From Bacteroidota bacterium (GTDB lineage: Bacteria > CLD3 > SB21): 9,892 nt of DNA. Of this stretch, positions 1 to 6,608 are shown one piece after another. Every line of letters begins with the position of its first letter. The stretch's first letter is position 1. The stretch covers positions 1-9,892 of the forward strand of contig JAGQUY010000057.1 in the NCBI GenBank assembly GCA_020438245.1. Reading direction: 5' to 3'. The notes below the pieces were generated by a model. It saw nothing but the letters and a program-made list of their open reading frames with translations. It had not been told where the DNA came from and did not search any database. Both the position numbers and the translations under genes were made by a program.

Positions 1-786
1 TTGGATGAAATCCCCGGATTTTCTGATCAGTGGCTGGCCCGCGGGTTTTCCAGCTTTACCGAGTACTTGCGGGATGTTTGTCAATTGGTTCTTGAGCACC
101 AAATGCTTCCAACCCTCGATGTCGGGCCCCTCACATATGCGCAATTGGAGACGCTGGCTCCATTTATCACCTCGATCACGCTCCTGCTGGAGAATGTAAA
201 TCTAGATTTCATGGCAACCGTTCAGTCGAACAAGCGAATCGATGACAAAATCGAGACGATGAACGATGCGGCCCACTTCCGAATCCCGGTCAACACCGGC
301 CTTTTGATCGGAGCCGGGGAAGCCCTCGACGATGCCTTTGCCACCCTTCAGACGATAGAGGAGCTCTCCCAAAGACTGCAAACTATTCAGTCTGTCAAAA
401 TACAGTGCGTCGTTACACCAAACAGAAAAGATCCACCCATAACACCGGAAGTTTTATCCTTATTGTCGAAATATTCTCACAAACTTATGCCTGATGTTCC
501 GGTGATTATTTCACACTCCTCACCGGTGGCATGGTGGGAATATCAGGGAGTGCTGGTGGACGATATCGGTCCCCTGTTTGAAGGGTTGGATGGTTTGGAA
601 TGGACGAAAAACCAACCAAAGGTGACAGAGGTTCAACGTGAACTTGCCAAACATGGATGGACCCTGAGACCTCGTTTGCCGATTTTCGAAAAGCATTTCG
701 ACGACAGTTTTCAGTCCGACATCGTTCGGGATGTCTTGGCGCAGTGGACGAGTCAGCGAGAGTTTTCATCTTATCGGAACAACTGA
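1..786 (+). CDS. cofG: CofG-like radical SAM protein, C-terminal part (5' end cut by window)
   Basis: The reading frame is open at the window edge, so the TTG at position 1 is not a credible start. What remains (261 residues) aligns by eye with the C-terminal two thirds of CofG, the radical SAM subunit that with CofH makes the deazaflavin FO, precursor of F420 and antenna pigment of some photolyases. Matching landmarks are a GFSS..EYL helix (15-22), LLLE (61-64), RIPVNTGLLIGAGE (94-107), the IQ strand (129-130), DDIG (187-190) and RPRLPIF (223-229). The CxxxCxxC iron-sulfur motif would lie upstream of the window. Two family signatures are altered: the usual VQNFRAK stretch reads IQCVVTPNR, and the usual DDWGGxSPLTP reads DDIGPLFEG. 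It may therefore be a divergent CofG or a relative with another substrate. MqnC/MqnE-type enzymes are more distant alternatives. The upp start follows 3 bp after its stop. Confidence 0.62.
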   Translation: MDEIPGFSDQWLARGFSSFTEYLRDVCQLVLEHQMLPTLDVGPLTYAQLETLAPFITSITLLLENVNLDFMATVQSNKRIDDKIETMNDAAHFRIPVNTGLLIGAGEALDDAFATLQTIEELSQRLQTIQSVKIQCVVTPNRKDPPITPEVLSLLSKYSHKLMPDVPVIISHSSPVAWWEYQGVLVDDIGPLFEGLDGLEWTKNQPKVTEVQRELAKHGWTLRPRLPIFEKHFDDSFQSDIVRDVLAQWTSQREFSSYRNN

Positions 787-789
787 GTC

Positions 790-1419
790 ATGAATGCCAA
801 TGTGAGTGAAATACGCCATCCGCTGGTCCAGCAAAAGCTGACGTACCTACGGGACAAACGCACAGTTTCCCGGGAATTTCGCAAGTTGCTTAGCGAGATT
901 ACCGCGTTGATGGTTTATGAAATCACCAAAGATTTGACTACGAGTCCGGTTTCCATTGAAACTCCGCTCGAAAACATGGAATCGCCGGTTCTCTCAGACT
1001 CGGTTGTGCTGATTCCGGTTCTCAGGGCGGGTCTGGGGATGTTGGACGGTGCGCTGGATTTGCTTCCAACGGCAAGAGTCGGGCACATTGGTTTGTTTCG
1101 CGATGAAAGTACGCTTCAGCCCGTAGAATACTATGCAAAATTCCCTTCCGACCTTTCGGATGCAGTGATTATCGTTTTGGATCCAATGCTGGCCACAGGA
1201 GGAAGCTCTTCTGCAGCCATCGGGTTGATCAAGCGGAAGGGAGGTTCAAGGATTCGCTGTTTATCGCTGGTTTCTGCCCCGGCCGGATTGGAAAAAATGT
1301 TTGTAGATCATCCCGATGTAATGATATATACCGCTTCAGTTGACCGTGCCCTCAATGACAAGGGCTACATTGTTCCCGGATTGGGGGACGCGGGTGATCG
1401 ATTGTATGGAACAAAATAA
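790..1419 (+). CDS. upp: Uracil phosphoribosyltransferase
   Basis: This cytosolic pyrimidine salvage enzyme joins uracil and PRPP to form UMP and pyrophosphate. The 209-residue product has the normal family length and is complete. It begins with the typical HPLVQQKLTYLRD stretch (10-22). It carries IPVLRAGLGM (75-84), the PRPP-binding loop VLDPMLATGGSS (129-140), and the C-terminal uracil-binding signature GYIVPGLGDAGDR (192-204). The ATG at 790 places HPLVQ at the usual distance from the N-terminus. It lies 3 bp after the stop of the CofG-like gene, which suggests translational coupling, and 13 bp before the anti-sigma kinase gene. Nothing in the sequence is unusual. Confidence 0.97.
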   Translation: MNANVSEIRHPLVQQKLTYLRDKRTVSREFRKLLSEITALMVYEITKDLTTSPVSIETPLENMESPVLSDSVVLIPVLRAGLGMLDGALDLLPTARVGHIGLFRDESTLQPVEYYAKFPSDLSDAVIIVLDPMLATGGSSSAAIGLIKRKGGSRIRCLSLVSAPAGLEKMFVDHPDVMIYTASVDRALNDKGYIVPGLGDAGDRLYGTK

Positions 1420-1432
1420 GGCCTGAATCGTT

Positions 1433-1870
1433 ATGCATATACCCAGTGACCAGACCCGGCAGCCCGACTTCCAGATGGTTATTCCCAGTCTGCTGGAAAA
1501 ATTGGCTGATGTGGAGAGCATGACGGAAAAGTTGACGTCGGATCGAGGAATTTCCGAAGATGATCGTGACAATTTGGCTATTGCCATCACAGAATTGACA
1601 AACAATGCAATCATCCACGGAAACAAGTTCGACGTAAAGTTGAACGTAATTGTGAGCTTTTACTTTGATAACTCGACCGTGTGCGTATATATTAAGGACG
1701 AAGGCCCGGGTTTTGATCCCGGAGCCATCGGCAACCCGCTGGATCCGGAGAATTTGATGAAAGAAAGCGGCCGGGGAATCTTTATTCTGAAGTCGATTAT
1801 GGATGAGGTTGAGTTTATAGTTACCAAAAGCGGGACGGAAGCAAAAATCACCAAGAAATTGAGTGCTTAA
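1433..1870 (+). CDS. RsbW/SpoIIAB-type anti-sigma serine kinase (HATPase domain)
   Basis: This 145-residue single-domain protein has the GHKL ATPase fold of anti-sigma factor serine kinases. The N box is ELTNNAIIHGN (54-64), the G1 box is DEGPGF (89-94), and the G2 region is ESGRGIFILKSIMDEV (111-126), matching the SGRGxxLIxxxMDEV pattern of RsbW/SpoIIAB/BtrW proteins. Family members bind a sigma factor or phosphorylate a STAS-domain anti-anti-sigma protein on serine, setting up partner switching. Neither partner is encoded next to it here, so its target is unknown. It has no membrane segment or sensor domain. The ATG at 1433 follows upp by 13 bp with only a weak upstream AAGG. It could regulate a general stress or biofilm sigma factor, but that is inference. 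Confidence 0.9.
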   Translation: MHIPSDQTRQPDFQMVIPSLLEKLADVESMTEKLTSDRGISEDDRDNLAIAITELTNNAIIHGNKFDVKLNVIVSFYFDNSTVCVYIKDEGPGFDPGAIGNPLDPENLMKESGRGIFILKSIMDEVEFIVTKSGTEAKITKKLSA

Positions 1871-1872
1871 AG

Positions 1873-1879
1873 AAAGGGA
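1873..1879 (+). promoter_or_regulatory. Ribosome binding site for the beta-barrel gene at 1884
   Basis: A purine-rich AAAGGGA sits about 5 bases before ATG 1884. It decides this start over the upstream in-frame ATG at 1863, which has no comparable site. Confidence 0.6.
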
Positions 1880-1883
1880 ACGC

Positions 1884-2516
1884 ATGAAATATCTCGTCCA
1901 GCTCCTGATTCCAATCCTCGTGACAACATCTGCAATCGCTCAGTCAGAGCCTGATTATGAATCGGTATATCGTTCGGGAGAAGAAAAAATAAAGAGCCAG
2001 TGGGGTATGAATGTCCAGATCTCTTCGGTGGGGTTTGTGATTGGCGGCATGTACAACTACAAAGTCGCTCCCAAAACGTTTTTGACTTCATCGCTGGACA
2101 TGTTCTGGGTTCGAGGCAAGGATGAACAGCAAACCTACGATTACTATACCGGCCAGATTATCACCATCAATTCTGAGACCATTCTTATGTTGCCGCTTCA
2201 GGTTCTCGTTAAAAGACGTATTTTGACGGATGTGCTTTCGAGCAGTATGCGTCCCTTTATTTCCGGTGGTGCCGGCGCCGTAGCAGCATGGTACTTGGAC
2301 GGAGACGCACCCAAGAGTTTCCTGAGGGACAGCATTGACCACAAAGCTTCTCAACTGACCTGGACCGCCACCGTTGGATTTGGCGCCGATTTCGGCAAAC
2401 CGGGCTCAACCGGGTACGGTGTTGATTTTAGGTATCAGGTTCTCGGTTTTCCTCACTATCTCGGACTACGAAAACGATTTGACAATTTTCAAATCGGCTT
2501 TCACATGAATTTTTAA
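1884..2516 (+). CDS. Small secreted outer-membrane beta-barrel-like protein
   Basis: I do not recognise the family. The 210-residue product starts with a clear Sec signal peptide (MKYLVQLLIPILVTTSAIAQ, residues 1-20), with likely cleavage after AIA-Q or nearby. The rest is rich in alternating hydrophobic/polar beta strands and aromatic residues and ends in FQIGFHMNF. A terminal phenylalanine with alternating hydrophobics is typical of the outer-membrane assembly (BAM) signal. The length suits an eight-stranded barrel. The start at 1884 is preferred over the in-frame ATG at 1863: it has AAAGGG upstream at good spacing and puts the signal peptide at the N-terminus, while the 1863 start adds a charged KERER extension and overlaps the preceding gene. 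The stop codon overlaps the mnmA start by one base (TAATG). Confidence 0.8.
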   Translation: MKYLVQLLIPILVTTSAIAQSEPDYESVYRSGEEKIKSQWGMNVQISSVGFVIGGMYNYKVAPKTFLTSSLDMFWVRGKDEQQTYDYYTGQIITINSETILMLPLQVLVKRRILTDVLSSSMRPFISGGAGAVAAWYLDGDAPKSFLRDSIDHKASQLTWTATVGFGADFGKPGSTGYGVDFRYQVLGFPHYLGLRKRFDNFQIGFHMNF

Positions 2517-3643
2517 TGAACCCATCTATTGACAAGACCGTTGTAGTTGCCATGAGCGGCGGCGTAGACAGCAGTGTCTCGGCTGCCTTGCTGAAAGAAC
2601 AGGGCTATGAGGTCATTGGTGTCACAATGAAACTCTGGAATTACGACGATGTAGGCAATGTCAATCGGGAGAGCGGATGTTGTTCCATTGACACCGTTCA
2701 CGATGCGCGCGTAGTTTGTGAGCAAATCGGTGTTCCTCATTTCGTTTGGGATTTGAGCGAAGAATTCGGACGGGCGGTGATGGACAATTTTGTCAACGAA
2801 TACCTGGAGGGACGTACGCCGAATCCGTGTGTAATGTGCAACAAGCATATCAAGTGGGGGACCTTTCTGACAAAGGCAAAGAATCTCGGTGCGGACTTTG
2901 TCGCAACCGGTCATTATGCGAGGGTTACCCGTGATCCTGTTTCCGGCATGTTCAGTCTGCGCGCGAGTTACAATAGAGCCAAAGATCAATCGTACGCACT
3001 ATGGGGAATTCGGCAAAAAGCTTTGGCCATGACTCTGTTTCCAATCGGTAAGATGACCAAGGAAGAGGTGCGTGCCTTTGCAGAAAAAAAGGGACTTCGG
3101 ACAGCAAAGAAGTCGGAAAGCCAGGAAATTTGTTTTATCACAGACAACAACTACAACCGATTCTTGAGGGACAAGGTCTCCGGCCTGAAAGAACGGTTAT
3201 CCGGCGGAGAGATACGAACGGTTGACGGGAAGAAAGTGGGCGAACACGATGGGTATCCGTTTTACACCATAGGCCAACGCCGTGGAGTGGGTGTGGCCAT
3301 GAATGAACCCGTATATGTTACGCAAATCAGCGCTCCGGATAATGTTATTTACGTCGGGAGCAAGAAAGACTTGATGGCGGAGGGCTTGGTTGCCAAGGAA
3401 GTCAATCTAATCCGGCCGGATGTTGTAAATCAAGAGATCCGAATTCAAGCCAAAATTCGATATAACGATCCCGGGCATCCTGGAGTCATGCGAAAGGAAC
3501 TGGACGGTTCCTTTGTTGTGGAGTTTGATGAGCCCCAAAGTGCGGTAACACCCGGACAATCCGTCGTGTTTTACTCTGAAGACGAAGTACTTGGGGGTGG
3601 TATTATTGAAAAAGCGCTTACCAATAAATTGGAAGCAGTCTGA
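2516..3643 (+). CDS. mnmA: tRNA-specific 2-thiouridylase MnmA
   Basis: MnmA activates U34 of the Lys, Glu and Gln tRNAs with ATP and inserts sulfur at C2, giving s2U in the anticodon wobble position. The 375-residue product is full length. It has the PP-loop SGGVDSS (14-20), the first catalytic cysteine in NPCVMCN (Cys105), ATGHYAR (130-136), the second cysteine in SQEICFI (Cys206), and the YTIGQRRGVGV stretch (250-260) leading into the C-terminal beta domain. Both expected catalytic cysteines are present. The ATG overlaps the stop of the upstream barrel gene (TAATG) and no Shine-Dalgarno sequence precedes it, so translation probably depends on termination-reinitiation. panB follows after 61 bp. 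Confidence 0.97.
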   Translation: MNPSIDKTVVVAMSGGVDSSVSAALLKEQGYEVIGVTMKLWNYDDVGNVNRESGCCSIDTVHDARVVCEQIGVPHFVWDLSEEFGRAVMDNFVNEYLEGRTPNPCVMCNKHIKWGTFLTKAKNLGADFVATGHYARVTRDPVSGMFSLRASYNRAKDQSYALWGIRQKALAMTLFPIGKMTKEEVRAFAEKKGLRTAKKSESQEICFITDNNYNRFLRDKVSGLKERLSGGEIRTVDGKKVGEHDGYPFYTIGQRRGVGVAMNEPVYVTQISAPDNVIYVGSKKDLMAEGLVAKEVNLIRPDVVNQEIRIQAKIRYNDPGHPGVMRKELDGSFVVEFDEPQSAVTPGQSVVFYSEDEVLGGGIIEKALTNKLEAV

Positions 3644-3695
3644 ACATTATATCCCTTCGCAAGCGCTCTTTCCTGACGAAAAATCCTTACCGAAC

Positions 3696-3700
3696 AAGGA
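3696..3700 (+). promoter_or_regulatory. Ribosome binding site deciding the panB start
   Basis: AAGGA lies 4 bases before ATG 3705. It supports this start over the earlier in-frame ATG at 3591, which lies inside mnmA. Confidence 0.55.
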
Positions 3701-3704
3701 CGCC

Positions 3705-4520
3705 ATGTCAAGCCATAAGTCCATCGCAAAAATAACGACAGAACAACTGCGCAAGATGAAGGATAGCGGGGAGAAGATTGCCGCCCTCACCGCGTATGAC
3801 TTTATCATGGCCAGTCTTTTGGACGACTGCGGCATCGACGTCATTTTGGTAGGTGACTCTGCCAGTACTGTTTTTGCCGGGAACGATACCACCCTTCCCA
3901 TGACGATGGATCAGATGGTATACCATACTCAAGTTGTCAGCAAAGCGGTGAAACGAGCGTTGGTTGTTGCGGACATGCCCTTCATGAGTTATCAGGTCAG
4001 CTTGGAAGATGCCATTCGGAATGCAGGGCGATTCATGAAAGAAGGATACGCAGAGGCGATCAAGATGGAAGGTGGCTCTGAATTCACTCCGGTGGTCAAG
4101 AGAATCGTTGAGATTGGTATTCCGGTAATGGGTCACCTTGGACTTACACCGCAATCCATCCACAAATTCGGAACCTATCGAACGAGGGGAGTTTCCGCCG
4201 GGGAAGCACAGAAGATTGTCAAAGATGCCAAAGCGCTTGAATCTGCGGGCGCATTTGCCATCGTTCTCGAGAAAATTCCCTCTGCGCTGGCCCGTAAAGT
4301 CTCAAACAGTCTCCAGATTCCAACTATTGGAATCGGCGCCGGACCCCACTGCGACGGACAAATTCTGGTTAGTCACGATATGCTGGGACTCTACGAAAAA
4401 TTTCAACCGCGCTTTGTGCGCCGATATGCAACGATGGCGCAGTCGATGAGGGAGGCGTTCAGTAACTATACGGTGGATGTTAAGAAAAAAAGATTTCCAA
4501 ATTCCAAGGAGTCGTACTAA
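3705..4520 (+). CDS. panB: 3-methyl-2-oxobutanoate hydroxymethyltransferase (ketopantoate synthase)
   Basis: PanB transfers a hydroxymethyl group from 5,10-methylene-tetrahydrofolate to alpha-ketoisovalerate, giving ketopantoate, the first committed step to pantothenate and CoA. The 271-residue product has the family's normal length. Visible landmarks are LTAYDF (28-33), metal-binding Asp51 in VGDSAS, Asp90 in VADMPF, KMEGG (120-124, with metal-binding Glu122), GHLGLTPQ (143-150), the catalytic base Glu189 in VLEKIP, and IGIGAGPHCDGQ (208-219). The AGNDTTLPMTMDQM variant resembles Bacteroidota-type PanB. The in-frame ATG at 3591 would overlap mnmA by 53 bp and add a non-family extension; ATG 3705 has AAGGA four bases upstream. 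Its stop overlaps that of the convergent zinc-ribbon gene. panC and panD are not in the window. Confidence 0.96.
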   Translation: MSSHKSIAKITTEQLRKMKDSGEKIAALTAYDFIMASLLDDCGIDVILVGDSASTVFAGNDTTLPMTMDQMVYHTQVVSKAVKRALVVADMPFMSYQVSLEDAIRNAGRFMKEGYAEAIKMEGGSEFTPVVKRIVEIGIPVMGHLGLTPQSIHKFGTYRTRGVSAGEAQKIVKDAKALESAGAFAIVLEKIPSALARKVSNSLQIPTIGIGAGPHCDGQILVSHDMLGLYEKFQPRFVRRYATMAQSMREAFSNYTVDVKKKRFPNSKESY

Positions 4521-4957
4521 TTCGGATGACTGAAGCGAAAGACATCCAGGAACCATTGAAAAAACCACGCCGTCACGGTTATTCCGAGAAGGATCATTAG
4601 CAAACCGATCGTTGTTGAAATCCACCCTGCCCACACTGCCAAGGTAGCAAATCGTTCGCCCTTTTCGCTGTAGAGATTCTTGCCCTTGAGTTTTCGCAGT
4701 TCTGAATTCCCCAGAAAGATTGCAAAAAGACCCGGCAACGGCGCACAGACCGGTGCAAAGAATACCGATGCCATCGAAAACATACCGATCCCCAAAGCCA
4801 TCCATGCTTTTGAACTGGGTTTGTGGTCTTCCACTCTGGTGATGACATCTTTCGGATAATCGTAGGTTCTGGGCGGTTTTGGAAATGCTGCACCGCAACG
4901 ATCACAAAACAAGGCGTCATCCGGATTTTGTGTGGTACAATGAGTGCAAAGCTTCAT
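4517..4957 (-). CDS. Zinc-ribbon membrane protein, DUF4190-like (second of tandem pair)
   Basis: This 146-residue protein of unknown function opens with a zinc ribbon made of two CxxC knuckles (Cys4/Cys7 and Cys18/Cys21). A charged linker (about 25-50) follows, then two hydrophobic hairpins: about 51-83, with the PLPGLFAIFLG turn, and about 103-139. The loop between them holds SELRKLKGKN, like the short basic loop in DUF4190-type proteins. It is probably an inner-membrane protein with a cytosolic metal-binding head. It lies 13 bp downstream of a shorter paralog with the same layout, so the two are probably co-transcribed. Upstream AAAGAG is a weak ribosome site. Its stop overlaps the panB stop on the other strand by 4 bp (CTAA). 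Family assignment rests on architecture, not on a search. Confidence 0.8.
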   Translation of the reverse strand: MKLCTHCTTQNPDDALFCDRCGAAFPKPPRTYDYPKDVITRVEDHKPSSKAWMALGIGMFSMASVFFAPVCAPLPGLFAIFLGNSELRKLKGKNLYSEKGERFATLAVWAGWISTTIGLLMILLGITVTAWFFQWFLDVFRFSHPN

Positions 4958-4970
4958 AAGTATTTCTCTT

Positions 4971-5360
4971 TCATGCCAGGATCATATCTTCTGAAACGGG
5001 CGTACTATAGTATAGTTTCCAAATCCAATACAGGAGCCAAACGACGGATCCTACAAACCCGGTCCACAGTCCCAACGTAGCCGCCAGCCGTCCGGCGCCG
5101 GAGGAATTTCCTGATTTGATTTTTTCCAACTCCCATGCCGATAGCAGGATGGCCGTGATTCCGGTGATCGGACCGCAGAAGGGCAGAAAGGAGCTTATTC
5201 CCAGGGATGCTGAAAGAATGGCTCTTCCGCTTGCTGTTTCAACACGGTCTTTTGGAGCTTCTACGTATTGATATTCGGGACGTGTATCCAGCTTGAGCCC
5301 GCACGCAGCACAATATATAGCAGAGGGTCGATTATCGGCAGCACAGCGCAAACAGATCAT
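4971..5360 (-). CDS. Zinc-ribbon membrane protein, DUF4190-like (first of tandem pair)
   Basis: This 129-residue protein begins with a zinc ribbon at its first residues (Cys3/Cys6 and Cys17/Cys20). A tyrosine- and charge-containing linker (about 25-45) follows, then two hydrophobic segments (about 47-75 and 95-117) separated by an ELEKIKSGNSSGAGR loop. Order and spacing match the protein encoded at 4517-4957, so the two are paralogs. The start must be ATG 5360 or very near it: the first knuckle starts at residue 3, and upstream in-frame codons reach a stop at 5394-5396 without another usable start. No convincing Shine-Dalgarno is present, because the preceding bases belong to the terminator of the glutaryl-CoA dehydrogenase unit. 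Function is unknown. Confidence 0.78.
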   Translation of the reverse strand: MICLRCAADNRPSAIYCAACGLKLDTRPEYQYVEAPKDRVETASGRAILSASLGISSFLPFCGPITGITAILLSAWELEKIKSGNSSGAGRLAATLGLWTGFVGSVVWLLYWIWKLYYSTPVSEDMILA

Positions 5361-5365
5361 GGATG

Positions 5366-5395
5366 AAAAAACCTGGCTTTTGAAGTGCCAGGTTT
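5366..5395 (-). terminator. Intrinsic terminator of the glutaryl-CoA dehydrogenase unit
   Basis: A perfect 9-bp inverted repeat (AAACCTGGC at 5369-5377, GCCAGGTTT at 5387-5395) with a 9-base loop is followed on the minus strand by a run of six T (5371 to 5366, three of them inside the stem). It lies 29 bp past the stop of the gene ending at 5424 and works only in the minus direction, since the plus side continues into A-rich sequence. It ends five bases before the start codon of the next minus-strand gene. Confidence 0.8.
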
Positions 5396-5423
5396 AAGAA
5401 GAAGAAAAAAAGTAAGTGCCGGA

Positions 5424-6593
5424 TCACGCATAGGCTGCAATACCCGTGATACTTTGACCGATAATGAGGCCGTGAATATCGTGCGTGCCTTCGTACGTTT
5501 TTACCGATTCCAAGTTGAGCATGTGCCGAATAACTGGGTATTCATCCGTAATTCCATTGGCGCCGTGGATGTCACGCGCTACCCTGGCAATCGTCAGAGC
5601 GATGTCGACGTTGTTACGTTTGGCCATGGAAACTTGATTGAATTTCATGATGCCCTTGTCTTTAAGTCGTCCCAGCTGGAGCACCAGCAGTTGACCCTTG
5701 GTAATTTCAGTGACCATGTTTGCCAGCTTTTCCTGTACAAGCTGAAAGCTCGCAATTGGCTTATCGAATTGGATTCGGTTCAGCGCATAGTTGAGCGACG
5801 CATCATAACAGGCCATGGCTGAGCCGATTGCTCCCCAAGCGATTCCATACCTCGCCTGCGTAAGACAGCCAAGCGGTCCCTTAAGGCCTTTCACATTGGG
5901 AAGGATGTTTTCTGCGGGTATACGAACATTCTGCAAGACCAATTCACTTGTTACCGATGCCCGCAATGAATACTTGCCTTTCATTTCAGGAGCTGTAAAT
6001 CCGGGAGTATCCTTTTCCACAAGGAAGCCATGAACCTCACCGTCCAGTTTTGCCCACACGACGGAGATGTCGGCGATGGTACCGTTGGTGATCCACATTT
6101 TTGCGCCGTTCAGTACGTAGTGATCTCCGTCCTTAACGGCCTTTGTTTTCATACCGCCCGGATCAGAACCGTGATCAGGTTCCGTAAGGCCGAAGCATCC
6201 GATTTTTTCTCCGCTGGCGAGTTTCGGCAGCCAATGCTTCTTTTGTTTCTCACTGCCGTACGCAAAAATCGGATACATCACAAGGGCACCCTGCACGGAC
6301 GCAAAACTACGAACGCCGCTATCGCCCCTTTCCAATTCCTGCATGATCAATCCGTAGGAAACATTGTTCATGCCCGCGCACCCGTATTCCTCCGGCAGAT
6401 TGGCACCAAATACACCCAATTCGGCCATTTTTGGAACCAAATTTTTCGGAAACGTGCAATTGCGCGTGTGTTCTTCGATGACCGGCAGGATTTGGTCATC
6501 AACGAATTCCCGAACAGTATCTCTTGTTAACCGTTCCTCTTCCGATAGCAGTGTGTCGATATCGTAGTAATCGACGCCCTTGAACTTTGCCAT
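5424..6593 (-). CDS. gcdH: Glutaryl-CoA dehydrogenase (acyl-CoA dehydrogenase family)
   Basis: This FAD enzyme oxidises and decarboxylates glutaryl-CoA to crotonyl-CoA and CO2 in lysine/tryptophan breakdown, passing electrons to ETF. The 389-residue product is complete. GFGLTEP-like CFGLTEPDHGSDP (133-145) and KMWITN (165-170) are the acyl-CoA dehydrogenase signatures. Assignment to the glutaryl-CoA branch rests on RSFASVQGALVMYPI (95-109), which keeps the Arg and Ser matching human Arg94 and Ser98 that contact the glutaryl carboxylate. It also rests on GKYSLRAS (206-213), ARYGIAWG (247-254), DRIQF-like NRIQF (272-276) and TYEGTHDIHGLIIG (366-379) with catalytic Glu368. The start has AAGGAG five bases upstream. 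The gene follows a small beta-barrel gene by 15 bp and precedes a strong terminator. ETF genes are not visible here. Confidence 0.92.
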   Translation of the reverse strand: MAKFKGVDYYDIDTLLSEEERLTRDTVREFVDDQILPVIEEHTRNCTFPKNLVPKMAELGVFGANLPEEYGCAGMNNVSYGLIMQELERGDSGVRSFASVQGALVMYPIFAYGSEKQKKHWLPKLASGEKIGCFGLTEPDHGSDPGGMKTKAVKDGDHYVLNGAKMWITNGTIADISVVWAKLDGEVHGFLVEKDTPGFTAPEMKGKYSLRASVTSELVLQNVRIPAENILPNVKGLKGPLGCLTQARYGIAWGAIGSAMACYDASLNYALNRIQFDKPIASFQLVQEKLANMVTEITKGQLLVLQLGRLKDKGIMKFNQVSMAKRNNVDIALTIARVARDIHGANGITDEYPVIRHMLNLESVKTYEGTHDIHGLIIGQSITGIAAYA

Positions 6594-6598
6594 AGATT

Positions 6599-6604
6599 CT
6601 CCTT
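6599..6604 (-). promoter_or_regulatory. Ribosome binding site of the glutaryl-CoA dehydrogenase gene
   Basis: Minus-strand AAGGAG lies 5 bases before the start codon at 6593, within the 15-bp gap after the upstream barrel gene. Confidence 0.65.
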
Positions 6605-6608
6605 GGGA

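Noticed and set aside
1863..1883. Longer barrel-protein form starting at ATG 1863
   Set aside because: It puts seven mostly charged residues before the signal peptide and lacks a ribosome site; ATG 1884 has AAAGGGA at good spacing.
1336..2354. Minus-strand open frames opposite upp, the anti-sigma kinase and the barrel gene
   Set aside because: They lie opposite genes with clear motifs or a signal peptide, span gene boundaries and resemble no family.
3611..3668. Two copies of the self-complementary AAGCGCT around the mnmA end, considered as a terminator
   Set aside because: They do not form a stem followed by a T run, and panB appears to be in the same unit.
3591..3704. Longer panB form starting at the in-frame ATG 3591
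   Set aside because: It would overlap mnmA by 53 bp and add a 38-residue extension unlike PanB; ATG 3705 has its own ribosome site and gives the usual length.
5090..5103. GC-rich palindrome TCCGGCGCCGGA inside the first zinc-ribbon gene
   Set aside because: It has no loop, no T run and no second copy seen, and is compatible with codon usage in a glycine/alanine-rich stretch.
5385..6567. Several plus-strand open frames across the glutaryl-CoA dehydrogenase gene (5385-5822, 5815-6033, 6030-6530, 6364-6567)
   Set aside because: They are antisense to a full-length gene with conserved motifs from end to end, and their translations show no family signature.
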